A stretch of 64,000 nt of DNA from Mycobacterium sp. (GCA_016197405.1 JACPVR010000035.1:62001-126000), one strand, 5' to 3'; numbered from the stretch's first letter, positions 42,157 to 50,586 are shown. Numbers and translations: made by a program. The notes: a model not told the origin generated them from the sequence alone.

Positions 42157-43791
42157 TCAGGTGACCAGTGCCAGCGCATGGGCGCGCCGGAGCTTGCCGG
42201 ACGGTGTCTTCGGGATGGCGCCTGGGGCCAGCACGACGACATTGCGGGGCCGCACATCGACCTCGGCGGCAACCTCATGGGCGACCTGGTGTTCGATACG
42301 GCGGACCTCGTCGTGGTCAGCGTGGGCATTCGATTCGACCGCGACTGCGAAACTCTCCCGCGACTGCCCGGCGTCGAGTCGCACCGCGACGGAGCAACCC
42401 GGCCGGACGCCGTCGACGCGGGCGGCGGCACGTTCGATATCGGTGGGGTAGATGTTGCTGCCTGCCATGATGATGACGTCTTTGACGCGGCCGCACACCA
42501 CCACTTCACCGGCTTCGGTCAGATAGCCCAGGTCGCCGGTGTCGTACCAGCCCCGTGCGTCCTGGGCTGCGACGAAGCCGGCGGTGGTGGTGTATCCGGG
42601 GCTCACGGGTTTGCCTCGGACCTGCAGGACGCCGACACCGCGAACGGGTAGCACCGCTTCGGTCTCGTCGACGACCTGAACTTGCAGTCCCGCCAACGGC
42701 TTGCCGAGACGGACCAGCCGACGCGTGCGGCCGCGGTGCGCAGGCACCGCTCGGCGGAGAACGGCCAGCAGATCGGAATCGACCTCGTCGATGAGCATTC
42801 CGCGGCCACATTCGGTGAAGGACACCGCGACGGTGGTCTCGGCCATCCCGTATGCGGGGACGATCGCGCCCGCCCGCAAACCGAAAGGCGCGCCCGCGTC
42901 GCAAAGGTCCTCGACATCGTCGGGATCGACCGGTTCAGCGCCGGACAGCGCCCACCGCAGTGACGACAGGTCGAACTCGCCGGGGGTGGCGTGTCGACGC
43001 AGCCGTTTGGCGAGCAGGTTGTAGGCAAAGTTGGGCGCCGCCGTCATGGTGCCCTGGTACTTGTCAATCAGCTTGACCCACAACAACGTATCCCGCAGGA
43101 AGTCCATCGGCGTGATCTTCACCAGCTCGGCACCGAAGTACATCGGGACCGTCAGGAAACCTGTCATCCCCATATCGTGGAAACAGGGCAGCCAGCTGAC
43201 GATGACGTCGGTGTCGACGTCGAAATGCGCGCCGACGAACATCGCATCGGCATTGGCGACAAGGTTGGCGTGCGTGATCTGGACGGCTTTCGGCGACCCG
43301 GTCGAGCCTGATGTCAGCTGCATCATCGCCAGATCGTCGTCGGCGGTGTTCACCGGTTCGATCGGCTCGTATTCGAGGAGGTCGCTGACGGTCGCGACGC
43401 GCAGGCCGAGTTGTTCGAGCAGCGGCGCAGCCGGCATGAAGGGCTCGGAGATGACCACCGCCCTGGCATCGATCATGTGCACGATCGCCGTGGTCTCGTC
43501 GGCCCAGCGTTGCAGGTCGGTGCGTGGTGTCGGTTGATGCAGCATCGTCAGGATGGCGCCGCGCATCCAGATGGCCTGCGCGGTCGGGGCGATCTCGACG
43601 GGTGCGCCGGCCAGGACGGCGACCGCATCGCCGGGTCCCACGCCGACGGCGGCCAGCCCGCCTGCGATCCGGCGGGCTCGTTCGTGCACCTCCGCCCAGG
43701 TGTGCCGGGTCGGTGTATCGGGCTCGCCGGTGACCATTCCACGCCCGCCGCGGCGTGCGCTGGCGAACATGGTTTCGGTGAAGCTGCTCAT
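42157..43791 (-). CDS. Acyl-AMP/acyl-CoA ligase (FadD family)
   Basis: A 544-residue adenylate-forming enzyme. The P-loop-like motif MMQLTSGSTGSPKAV (A3), PAYGMAETTVAVSF (A5), GWYDTGDLGYL (A7), VCGRVKDVIIMAGSNIYPTDIE (A8) and PKTPSGKLRR (A10 Lys) are all present. The pattern LPCFHDMGMTGFL is shared with mycobacterial fatty-acyl-AMP ligases, so it probably activates a fatty acid for a lipid pathway rather than only as CoA ester; this subtype call is inference. ATG 43791 has AAGAGG nearby on the minus strand. No polyketide synthase is adjacent. Confidence 0.88.
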   Translation of the reverse strand: MSSFTETMFASARRGGRGMVTGEPDTPTRHTWAEVHERARRIAGGLAAVGVGPGDAVAVLAGAPVEIAPTAQAIWMRGAILTMLHQPTPRTDLQRWADETTAIVHMIDARAVVISEPFMPAAPLLEQLGLRVATVSDLLEYEPIEPVNTADDDLAMMQLTSGSTGSPKAVQITHANLVANADAMFVGAHFDVDTDVIVSWLPCFHDMGMTGFLTVPMYFGAELVKITPMDFLRDTLLWVKLIDKYQGTMTAAPNFAYNLLAKRLRRHATPGEFDLSSLRWALSGAEPVDPDDVEDLCDAGAPFGLRAGAIVPAYGMAETTVAVSFTECGRGMLIDEVDSDLLAVLRRAVPAHRGRTRRLVRLGKPLAGLQVQVVDETEAVLPVRGVGVLQVRGKPVSPGYTTTAGFVAAQDARGWYDTGDLGYLTEAGEVVVCGRVKDVIIMAGSNIYPTDIERAAARVDGVRPGCSVAVRLDAGQSRESFAVAVESNAHADHDEVRRIEHQVAHEVAAEVDVRPRNVVVLAPGAIPKTPSGKLRRAHALALVT

Positions 43792-43976
43792 CTGGACCTC
43801 TTGCCCGCACGTCAGCGGCGTGGCACAGCCTGAATAGGTCGGCCTACGTCGGGATGTCTGTCCCTTCGGCGGGGATGTCGGATCGCCGCCGTGACGTGGC
43901 CGGAGGGCTGGGACGTCAACCGCGGCCAACGTTACCGCGCCAACAGCGGGTTGGGCAGCCCGGCACGCGCTTTTGA

Positions 43977-44828
43977 TTACTCCGGGTCCGAACCGGTCGC
44001 GACCGGTCGGTCGGGCTGACTGGACCATTCCGACCACGATCCGGGGTAGAGCGCCGCATCGAATCCGGCGATCGCCAGCGCGGCGATCTGGTGGGTCGCG
44101 GTCACGCCGGATCCGCAATAGACCGTGACCGGCCCATTACCGGCTCCCAGGGCGTCGAATCGGGCTCGCAGATCATCCGCGTTGCGGAAAGTGCCATCGG
44201 CGGTGACGTTTTCGGCGGTGGGCGCGGACACCGCGCCGGGGATATGGCCGGCCCGAGCATCCAGTGGCTCCTCGTCACCGCGGTAGCGCGCCGCCGCGCG
44301 GGCGTCCAGAACCACCCCGGAATCATCCGATAGTGCTTGAACGGCAACGGTATCGGCATCTACCGACGCCAAAGAGGTCAATGTGTCGATGGTCAGCGTG
44401 CCTGGCTCGGCGGTGATGTCACCGGTTTCGGTGGGCAGTCCGGCGCGCGTCCACGCCGACCAGCCGCCGTCGAGGATGAGAACATCGGAAAGACCGGCAG
44501 CGCGCAGCAACCACCAGGCGCGGGCAGCGGCCTGACCGTTCCAGTCGTCGTACACGACAACGGGCTCGCCGGGGCGCAGTCCCCAGCGCCGTGCGCTGCG
44601 CTGTAACGCCGACGGCGTAGGGAGTGGGTGGCGGCCGCGGCCTTGTACCGAGTGATCGGACAGTTCACTGTCGAGATCGACATAGATGGCGCCGGGCAGG
44701 TGGCCTTCCAGATATGCGGCCCGCCCGTCCGGGGCGGTCACGGTCCACCGGACATCGAGTAGATGCACTGACTCCGATGAAAGGCGTTGGGCCAGTTGAT
44801 CTACCGAGATCAGAACGGGGGCGGCCAT
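43977..44828 (-). CDS. Two-domain rhodanese-type sulfurtransferase
   Basis: A 283-residue protein with two rhodanese domains. The N-terminal domain has HLLDVRWTV, YLEGHLPGAIYVDLDSELSD and a DDWNGQAAARAWW loop without Cys. The C-terminal active domain has Cys238 in VYCGSGVTATHQ and ALYPGSWSEWS. This is the thiosulfate or 3-mercaptopyruvate sulfurtransferase (SseA-like) pattern. The CGSGVTA loop is more typical of mercaptopyruvate enzymes. The ATG overlaps the upstream thioesterase stop by one base (TGATG), so the two genes are coupled. Confidence 0.92.
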   Translation of the reverse strand: MAAPVLISVDQLAQRLSSESVHLLDVRWTVTAPDGRAAYLEGHLPGAIYVDLDSELSDHSVQGRGRHPLPTPSALQRSARRWGLRPGEPVVVYDDWNGQAAARAWWLLRAAGLSDVLILDGGWSAWTRAGLPTETGDITAEPGTLTIDTLTSLASVDADTVAVQALSDDSGVVLDARAAARYRGDEEPLDARAGHIPGAVSAPTAENVTADGTFRNADDLRARFDALGAGNGPVTVYCGSGVTATHQIAALAIAGFDAALYPGSWSEWSSQPDRPVATGSDPE

Positions 44829-45676
44829 CAGCGCAGACCGACGCGTCGGAGCGGGGTGAACGCATCGGCAGGCTGTGCCAGCGCCACGGCGATACTGCTT
44901 CCGATGGGACCGTGTCGGTCGAACAGGGTTGCCGCACCCGACGCCACGCCGGCCTCGCTGTGATGTGACTGCGCCGCCAGCCCGATGTGGTCCCCGTCGG
45001 GGAGCCTGCTCAGCGATAAGGTGAAGTCGGCGTTGATATAACGCAAACCAGCGGTGCCCCAGTGGGTCAGGGCACTGGTCACGTCCGCGGCCAGCGCCAC
45101 CCGGATGAACGGCGTCATCTCCGCCCCCGCGATCAGTGGCCGGATGTTGCGCATCCAGGCAAACTTCGGTACCGGTCTGGGCTCCCATTCGGTGTGGGTG
45201 CCACCGAGGGTGCCACTTTCCCCGCCACTGCCGAAAGCCCAAAGTTGGAAAGGCATCTCGAGCCCGGGCCCAACTGGAACGTCGGGAACCGGCGGCATCG
45301 TCAGCGGCGCTGACCACACCTCGCCATCAGGCTGCTCGCTGCGGCGCAACAGGATCGCGCTGGCTCGGGACGCGACCTCGCCGCGTTGCATGATCTCGGC
45401 GTCGACGACCTTGATACGTTTGCCTTCGCGGCGCACGTGTGTGCGCACCTGCACCGGTTCCATGAAGGTGGGCCGCAAGAGGTCTACCGTCAGCCTGGCG
45501 GGTTGCAACTGGGTGTCGGTCACCTCGCGTTCGACGGCCCATCCGAGCAGTCCGCCCACAACCTGGCCGTTGATGGTGGATCCCCAGGGTCCCTGTGCCA
45601 TCGGTCCGGGAACGAAGTCGTCACCGTCGACGGTGAAGAACGCCTCTGCGGCGTCGGTTGTGCTCACCACGGTCAC
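44828..45676 (-). CDS. Acyl-CoA thioesterase-like protein (TesB/double hotdog)
   Basis: A 282-residue protein of the TesB-like double-hotdog family. The N-terminal hotdog shows PWGSTINGQVVGGLLGWAVERE and the RLTVDLLRPTFMEPVQVRTHVRREGKR strand region. The second hotdog has YINADFTLSLSRLPDGDHIGLAAQSHHSEAGVASGAATLFDRHGPIG. It hydrolyses acyl-CoA esters of unknown chain length. The start is GTG 45676. It is coupled to the rhodanese gene downstream and followed further on by the FadD-type ligase. Confidence 0.83.
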   Translation of the reverse strand: MTVVSTTDAAEAFFTVDGDDFVPGPMAQGPWGSTINGQVVGGLLGWAVEREVTDTQLQPARLTVDLLRPTFMEPVQVRTHVRREGKRIKVVDAEIMQRGEVASRASAILLRRSEQPDGEVWSAPLTMPPVPDVPVGPGLEMPFQLWAFGSGGESGTLGGTHTEWEPRPVPKFAWMRNIRPLIAGAEMTPFIRVALAADVTSALTHWGTAGLRYINADFTLSLSRLPDGDHIGLAAQSHHSEAGVASGAATLFDRHGPIGSSIAVALAQPADAFTPLRRVGLR

Positions 45677-45709
45677 GATAGGTGAGCTGCGTGCCGACCG
45701 CGCCGGGGG

Positions 45710-46450
45710 TTACGCGTGGGCACTGACGAATGCCTGGACCCGGGCCAGCGCTGCGGGCGGGATGGTGCCCTGGTTGCGGATGTCCCACAGCTGATCGGCG
45801 GTGACACCGAGCAGGGCGGCGATCACGGCGTCGGGCAGCGGTGACCGGGCGCAAGCGGCGTCGAGCCGTGCGCTGAGGCTGCCTGCGAGCAGCCCGAGCA
45901 GCTGGGTTCTGGTCTCTTCCAGTTCGGCCAGGTGCCGCAGCAGCGGACCGGCAGGGTCGGCGCCGGCATTGACCGCCACCCGCCAGGAGTTCGCTGCCAG
46001 CATCTCGGCCTTGACGCACTGCGCGACGACGCTGTCGATATACGTTTCGTATTCGTTTGAGGATGGCGGAGGTAGCCGGGCGATCACCGATTTCAGGGCG
46101 TCGAGCTGGGCCTCGGCGTACCCCTCGAAGACGGTGGTGTCGCTGTTGCGGTCCACGACGACGGTGGTCGGGGCGGTGCGTCGACCCGGGGCCGGTTGGT
46201 TCGACAGCAGTTCGGCGACCTCGGCCTCCGGATCGTCTGTCAGCACCAGGCGGGCATAGGTTCCCGGCGGCAATCCAAGGCCGTTTTCCACCTTCTGAAC
46301 TGTGCCTTTGTGCGCCTTGCGGACACCGCGCTCCAGATAACTCAGCCCCATGATGCTGACGCCGGTCGCTTCGGCGAAATCCGCGAGGGACCAGTCTCTG
46401 GCCTCCCGCAGGGACCGGATCGCGGCGCCCGCTGACTCGCGGCTCACCAC
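45710..46450 (-). CDS. XRE-family regulator (Rv0023-like)
   Basis: A 246-residue protein. The N-terminal helix-turn-helix (about 8-62) reads IRSLREARDWSLADFAEATGVSIMGLSYLERGVRKAHKGTVQKVENGLGLPPGTYARL. The C-terminal ~150 residues are helical with no known domain (AQCVKAEMLAANSWRVAVNAGAD, LLGVTADQLWDIRNQG). It is divergent from whiB5, the order I remember for M. tuberculosis Rv0022c/Rv0023. The intergenic region and the gene itself contain repeats of ATACGTTT that could be its binding sites. Confidence 0.85.
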   Translation of the reverse strand: MVSRESAGAAIRSLREARDWSLADFAEATGVSIMGLSYLERGVRKAHKGTVQKVENGLGLPPGTYARLVLTDDPEAEVAELLSNQPAPGRRTAPTTVVVDRNSDTTVFEGYAEAQLDALKSVIARLPPPSSNEYETYIDSVVAQCVKAEMLAANSWRVAVNAGADPAGPLLRHLAELEETRTQLLGLLAGSLSARLDAACARSPLPDAVIAALLGVTADQLWDIRNQGTIPPAALARVQAFVSAHA

Positions 46451-46503
46451 GTCACTTCCGGCATGGACGGATCGTACACAGCGAGGCCCTCCACCTCGGC
46501 AAT

Positions 46504-46555
46504 ATACGTTTCTGCATTCGTTTACTTGTCAGGATCCGACTGTGCATATACGCTT
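46504..46555. promoter_or_regulatory. Repeated AT-rich octamers in the XRE/whiB5 divergent promoter
   Basis: ATACGTTT (46504-46511), ATTCGTTT (46516-46523) and ATACGCTT (46548-46555) stand out in a GC-rich region between the two divergent genes. A matching pair, ATACGTTT and ATTCGTTT, recurs inside the XRE coding sequence at 46040-46047 and 46051-46058, with 11- instead of 12-bp periodicity. The set may be regulator binding sites. Confidence 0.5.
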
Positions 46556-46588
46556 CCGTCATCACTTCGAGCGATGGGAGACGACGAC

Positions 46589-47005
46589 ATGCACCATCCC
46601 TGCGCAGCCAACCCCGACCTGTGGTTCGGCTACAACGATGACCACGGCGGCGACGGCGCGGCCAAGGCGCGGGCCTACGAAACGGCCGCGATCGAGGCGC
46701 GCACGTTGTGCTTGCGCCGGTGCCCGCTGGCACAGCAGCGGCTGTGCGCTCAGCGCGCCGTCGAGCAGGGCGAGGAGTACGGCGTCTGGGCAGGCATCAA
46801 ACTGCCGGGCGGCCAGTACCGCAAACGCGGTGAACTCGAACACGCCCATGAGACCCTGCGCCGCATCGCCGCCGGCGAGATCAGTCCGCGACAGCTGCCC
46901 GAGAACGCCGCGCTGTTGGAGCGCCGGGAAGCCGACATCATGCCCGTGGTCGCGACGGTGTTCCATCTGCCCGTCGCCCAGGTCGGGCCACGGTCGGCCG
47001 CCTGA
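46589..47005 (+). CDS. whiB5: WhiB-family iron-sulfur regulator, WhiB5-like
   Basis: A 138-residue WhiB-like protein with four cysteines: Cys5, Cys41 and Cys45 (CLRRC, a CxxxC rather than the usual CxxC) and Cys53. They would hold a [4Fe-4S] cluster. The turn motif is GVWAGIKLPGGQYRKR, which precedes the basic DNA-binding end. I recall the same CxxxC spacing and the PLAQQRxCAQ stretch from M. tuberculosis WhiB5 (139 residues). ATG 46589 has GGGAG eight nt upstream. It is divergent from the XRE gene and followed 12 nt later by the NlpC/P60 gene. WhiB5 is reported to affect type VII secretion genes in M. tuberculosis. Confidence 0.9.
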   Translation: MHHPCAANPDLWFGYNDDHGGDGAAKARAYETAAIEARTLCLRRCPLAQQRLCAQRAVEQGEEYGVWAGIKLPGGQYRKRGELEHAHETLRRIAAGEISPRQLPENAALLERREADIMPVVATVFHLPVAQVGPRSAA

Positions 47006-47017
47006 TCGCCGTTCGCC

Positions 47018-47830
47018 GTGGGGGAGTTGGAGATTCTGAACCGGGCCCAACAGCTGTTCGCCGGCATCAGCGCACCCGTGCAACTGGGCACCGAAACCCA
47101 ACGCAGTGTGGGGGATCCGAACAGCCAGTCGATGCAGGGCGCCGGCGCGCTGAGCTATCAGCGACGTCTCGCGGGCAGTGAGGCTGTGCTGCGATCTGCC
47201 TCGGACACCGACGTCCAGATCGCGACGGTTTTGGAAGCGGCGCAACGCGAACACCGCGACGCCGGGGCGCGATCGGCACAGCTGCTGCGTGAGGCGCGTG
47301 CCGACCTGGTGCCACCGGATGCCTCGCCGATGGCACAACGGGAGGCGATTCGTCGACGGGCGGCGCGACTGCGAACTCAACACCGGGTGGTCAGTACGGC
47401 GCACAGACGGGCACTGCGTCGCGCGGCCCTGCTGCGTCTCCTGCGCTATGCCGCGCTGCGCAGGCGCGGGGGACTTCGGTTGCCGCCGGCATCGGGACGC
47501 GCTGCACTCGCGGTGCGCGCCGCACTGTCACGGCTGGGCCGGCCGTACGTGTGGGGAGCGACCGGTCCCAACCAGTTCGACTGTTCCGGACTGATGCAAT
47601 GGGCCTATCACCAGGCCGGTATCGACCTGCACCGCACCACCTACGACCAGATCCACGACGGTGTGGCGGTGCCACGCTCCCAGGTCCAACCCGGAGACCT
47701 GGTCTTCCCGCACACCGGGCACGTGCAGATGGCGATCGGCAACGGAATGGTGGTCGAGGCACCGCACGCCGGGGCGAATGTGCAGATCAGTCGGCTCGGC
47801 GATGTCATCGCGATACGCAGGCCCGGCTGA
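47018..47830 (+). CDS. NlpC/P60 peptidase (Rv0024-like)
   Basis: A 270-residue protein whose C-terminal ~110 residues are an NlpC/P60 D,L-endopeptidase: RAALSRLGRPYVWGATGPNQFDCSGLMQWAY with Cys189, and TGHVQMAIGNGMVVEAPHAG with His235 as the base. The N-terminal ~150 residues are Arg-rich and helical with possible coiled coils (RDAGARSAQLLREARADLV). No signal peptide is evident, so export, if any, would need another route such as type VII secretion (inference). It starts at GTG 47018. It matches Rv0024 in size and position. Confidence 0.9.
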   Translation: MGELEILNRAQQLFAGISAPVQLGTETQRSVGDPNSQSMQGAGALSYQRRLAGSEAVLRSASDTDVQIATVLEAAQREHRDAGARSAQLLREARADLVPPDASPMAQREAIRRRAARLRTQHRVVSTAHRRALRRAALLRLLRYAALRRRGGLRLPPASGRAALAVRAALSRLGRPYVWGATGPNQFDCSGLMQWAYHQAGIDLHRTTYDQIHDGVAVPRSQVQPGDLVFPHTGHVQMAIGNGMVVEAPHAGANVQISRLGDVIAIRRPG

Positions 47831-47890
47831 TGCGGTGCCGAAGGCCCGCGGTGAATTGTCCCTGTCGTTGCCCCCGAGTACGTTCGGCTC

Positions 47891-48244
47891 ATGGCAGAGC
47901 AGTCGGGGCAGTCCATCGCCGCGCTGCAGTCGAGGCTGTCGGCGCTGGCGCACCGGCACGGCGCAATCGGCGAAGCCGACCGCCGGTTCGCCGATGCGGT
48001 GTCGAGCGCGCACGCCATCACGGTGCAGGCCCTGGCAGCACTCGACCGGATCGAGACCGAGATCGAGGCTGCGGTCGCCGAGCAGCAGCAGCGTTCGATC
48101 GACACCCCCGCGGGGGCCCGGGACCTGCAGCGCTACCTGCTCGACAAGCAACGCGAGATCCAGGCCGTGGTGACGGCGGCGCACGACCAAGCCGCCCGGA
48201 AAACCGCTGTCATACAAGAGATTCTGGATACCTACCGCAGCTGA
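47891..48244 (+). CDS. DUF4226-type protein (Rv0025-like)
   Basis: A 117-residue helical protein with the motif DTPAGARDLQRYLLDKQREIQAVV near residues 73-96, also present in the next gene, where it reads DTPAGARDFQRYLIGKIREIGAVV. The N-terminal part (LQSRLSALAHRHGAIGEADRRF) is amphipathic. No function is known; similar proteins accompany type VII secretion-linked loci in mycobacteria (inference). ATG 47891 is used without a strong ribosome-binding site. Confidence 0.75.
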   Translation: MAEQSGQSIAALQSRLSALAHRHGAIGEADRRFADAVSSAHAITVQALAALDRIETEIEAAVAEQQQRSIDTPAGARDLQRYLLDKQREIQAVVTAAHDQAARKTAVIQEILDTYRS

Positions 48245-48262
48245 TCGCCCGGTGGTCCTGAG

Positions 48263-49729
48263 ATGCCGGACACGTTGCAGGACCTCCGCGATGTCATCGA
48301 CCATGTCACGACGGCGACCGGTGACCGCAATGCCTGGCGTCGCGGGCTCAGCGATGCCGAACTGGCGGCGGTGCCGACCACTGTCATCGACCCCGCGGTG
48401 GCGACCGGTCTGATCGCCAAGATCAAGTCCAACCATCCCGCATTGTTCGACCCACGCACCGGAGCGCCCATCGTGACTCAGCCACCGCAGCCGCCGACGG
48501 ACACCCAGCAGGGTGACGCGGCGACCGCGATGAAGAAGGCCGAAGATGATCTGGCACAGCAGAGCTCACGCGCCGCACAACTCGACCTGCATGTCATCGG
48601 TGCGATCCTCAACGCACACACCCGCACCGTCGAGGGCAGCGACCGGCTGGGCCGGTTGCAACTCGACATCGAGAACGCGGTGCGATCGCGCACCGACCTC
48701 GATACCCCGGCCGGCGCTCGCGACTTCCAGCGGTACCTGATCGGCAAGATCCGCGAGATCGGCGCAGTCGTGGAAACCGCCAACCTCGACGACACCTCGA
48801 AGGCCGCGCTCGCCGGCGCATGGACCGCGTTGTACGCCAGCTCCGGTGATACCGACACGCCGCCGCGAACATCCGAACCGCCGAGGGCTGCAGCTGCGAC
48901 GCCCCCTGCGTCCGGGCCGTCGACGGGGCCGGCAGCGGAGCCGTTGCCGCCATATGGATCCGACCTCGACATCGGACCCGCGCTCGACCCCTTGCCGCCG
49001 AGCGAACCCAGCCCGATCAGCACTGCACCGCCTGCCGCGCAGCAGCCCCCGGCGCCCAGCGCATTTCCGCAGAGCCCCATGCCGACACTGCCGATGTCCG
49101 GCGCCGGTATGACGCCGATGTCGATGCCGGCCGACCCGCTGTCCCGCGGCACCACACCACCGGAATCGGCGGGGCAGCGATACCCGGGCACCGGCGGTAT
49201 GACCCTCGACGAATTGCTCGACAGCTATCCGCTGGACGAGGACCCGGAAGCCGACCCGGAATCCGAAGACACCGACGGGCAGGAGACGCCGGAACCGGCT
49301 GCCGACACCGCCGAGCCGGATACGACGGTGCGCCTGCCGGACGGCAGCTCGGTTCGTGCACCGTCGGCTGCGATAGCCGCCGTGATCACCGCCGCCGTCG
49401 CCGGCACCCCGATCGCCGAAGCATTCCACCAGCAGGGCATCAGCATCCCGCCGCCGGGCACCGCCGTCGCCGATCCCGTGGCCGCCGCCCGGCTCACCGT
49501 CGGCGATATCGGGATGTTCACCGATCGGCAGGCGCTCGCGGTCGATGACGACCGAGCATTCTTGGACGGACGGATTCGCCCGGTTGCCGACGTCAACGGA
49601 CCGAGCTTCCTAGGCTGGCTGCATCCGCCGGCCCCCGGCGCCACCACACCGTCAGCCCAGCCGGCACCGCCGCCCGGCGAAACCCCACCCCCGACCCGGC
49701 CGGCGACCGCGGTCGAGAACGCACGATAG
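48263..49729 (+). CDS. DUF4226-containing protein with Pro-rich linker (Rv0026-like)
   Basis: A 488-residue protein. The N-terminal ~195 residues are helical and include the DUF4226-type motif DTPAGARDFQRYL shared with the preceding gene. A long Pro/Ala/Ser/Thr-rich region (about 200-330) and an acidic stretch (DEDPEADPESEDTDGQETPE) follow. A C-terminal globular part (IRLPDGSSV-like, IAAVITAAVAGTPIAEAFHQQGISIPPPG, VGDIGMFTDRQALAVDDDRAFLDG) may be a NlpC/P60-linker-type domain without catalytic Cys. No signal peptide is seen. Function is unknown. It lies 18 nt after the previous gene. Confidence 0.75.
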   Translation: MPDTLQDLRDVIDHVTTATGDRNAWRRGLSDAELAAVPTTVIDPAVATGLIAKIKSNHPALFDPRTGAPIVTQPPQPPTDTQQGDAATAMKKAEDDLAQQSSRAAQLDLHVIGAILNAHTRTVEGSDRLGRLQLDIENAVRSRTDLDTPAGARDFQRYLIGKIREIGAVVETANLDDTSKAALAGAWTALYASSGDTDTPPRTSEPPRAAAATPPASGPSTGPAAEPLPPYGSDLDIGPALDPLPPSEPSPISTAPPAAQQPPAPSAFPQSPMPTLPMSGAGMTPMSMPADPLSRGTTPPESAGQRYPGTGGMTLDELLDSYPLDEDPEADPESEDTDGQETPEPAADTAEPDTTVRLPDGSSVRAPSAAIAAVITAAVAGTPIAEAFHQQGISIPPPGTAVADPVAAARLTVGDIGMFTDRQALAVDDDRAFLDGRIRPVADVNGPSFLGWLHPPAPGATTPSAQPAPPPGETPPPTRPATAVENAR

Positions 49730-49738
49730 GAGACAGCG

Positions 49739-50056
49739 ATGGCCGACATCATCCGGGTGGACCTGGAAAATCTGCGAGAAGCTGCGACCCGCCATGGCGA
49801 GGTGGCCGATCAGCTGCGGGTCGTGCCGGACAGCCACGACGCCATCCAGCAGAGCCTGGACTCGCTGGGCCCGATCTTCGCCGAATTGCGGGAAGCCGGT
49901 CGAGAGCTGCTCGAACAGCGCAGGCTCTGTTATCAGGAGCAAGCCGACGAACACTCGGCAATGGCGGATAGTCTCAGGGCGTCTGCGACCTATTGGGAGG
50001 AGCACGAGGACGAGCGCGCCGCGGCCATGCGCGCGCTTTCCGACGACCAGCGATGA
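49739..50056 (+). CDS. ESX/Esp-like small protein (Rv0027-like)
   Basis: A 105-residue all-helical protein of the type found with ESX-1-associated secretion (DUF2580/EspC-like). It has a heptad-rich helix (DLENLREAATRHGEVADQLRVV), the HDAIQQSLDSLGPIF segment, and a second helix with YWEEHEDERAAAM near the end. A strict YxxxD/E export signal is not seen (YWEEH has His at the fifth place). ATG 49739 has TAGGAG upstream. Its stop overlaps the next start (ATGA), as expected for partner proteins. Confidence 0.72.
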   Translation: MADIIRVDLENLREAATRHGEVADQLRVVPDSHDAIQQSLDSLGPIFAELREAGRELLEQRRLCYQEQADEHSAMADSLRASATYWEEHEDERAAAMRALSDDQR

Positions 50057-50364
50057 CAGATCCTGACCCGGCCTTCGACGCCACCCACCCCAGTGGGCAC
50101 ATCCTGTTCCGCAGTTGTCGCGGCGGCTACCTGCACAGTGTGGCGTTGACCGAGGCCGCGATGGACACCGATGCGGACACTCTGGCGCAGGCCATCACGC
50201 TGACCGCCGATGTGTCATACCTGAAGGCCGCCATGGAGATTCGTGACGAGATCCTGGCCGCCGGCCATACGCCGTCAGCGGAGGTCCCGACCGCCGATGA
50301 TCTGGCCGCCGCTCTCGACCGGCTCGGTGAGCACCGACTCGGCAGCGCAGAAGCCGGCGCCTGA
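50053..50364 (+). CDS. DUF2694-like small protein (Rv0028-like)
   Basis: A 103-residue protein starting PDPAFDATHPSGHILFRSCRGGYLHSVALTEAAMDTDADTLAQ. The SGHILFRSxRGGYLH core is typical of DUF2694 proteins next to Esp-type genes; the family name is from memory. It is translationally coupled to the previous gene (ATGA overlap), suggesting a heterodimer or chaperone pair. Function is unknown. Confidence 0.7.
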   Translation: MTDPDPAFDATHPSGHILFRSCRGGYLHSVALTEAAMDTDADTLAQAITLTADVSYLKAAMEIRDEILAAGHTPSAEVPTADDLAAALDRLGEHRLGSAEAGA

Positions 50365-50369
50365 TGAGT

Positions 50370-50513
50370 TCAGCGCACCCAGTTCCTGACCAGATCCGGA
50401 TCGGGTGCGATATCGGCGGGCGGCTCGACAGGGCGCTCGCCGAACAACTCGCGCGCCCGCGCCAGCAGGGTGCGCACCTCGTCGAGTTGCTGCTGAAGCA
50501 GCGAGTCCGCCAT
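50370..50513 (-). CDS. Small conserved-looking protein, 47 aa
   Basis: A 47-codon frame on the minus strand, starting ATG 50513 and stopping TGA 50372-50370. It reads MADSLLQQQLDEVRTLLARA, then RELFGERPVEPPADIAPDP and ends NWVR. Third codon positions are almost all G or C, as in real genes here, and the N-terminal half forms a good amphipathic helix. It is convergent with the DUF2694-like gene with a 5-nt gap. No function is known. Confidence 0.6.
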   Translation of the reverse strand: MADSLLQQQLDEVRTLLARARELFGERPVEPPADIAPDPDLVRNWVR

Positions 50514-50586
50514 GCAGCGAAAGTACTACCGGTGCGGTGAGCACACAATTCACCTTCCAGCCCCTGTCGATGATCGGAGATCCGCG

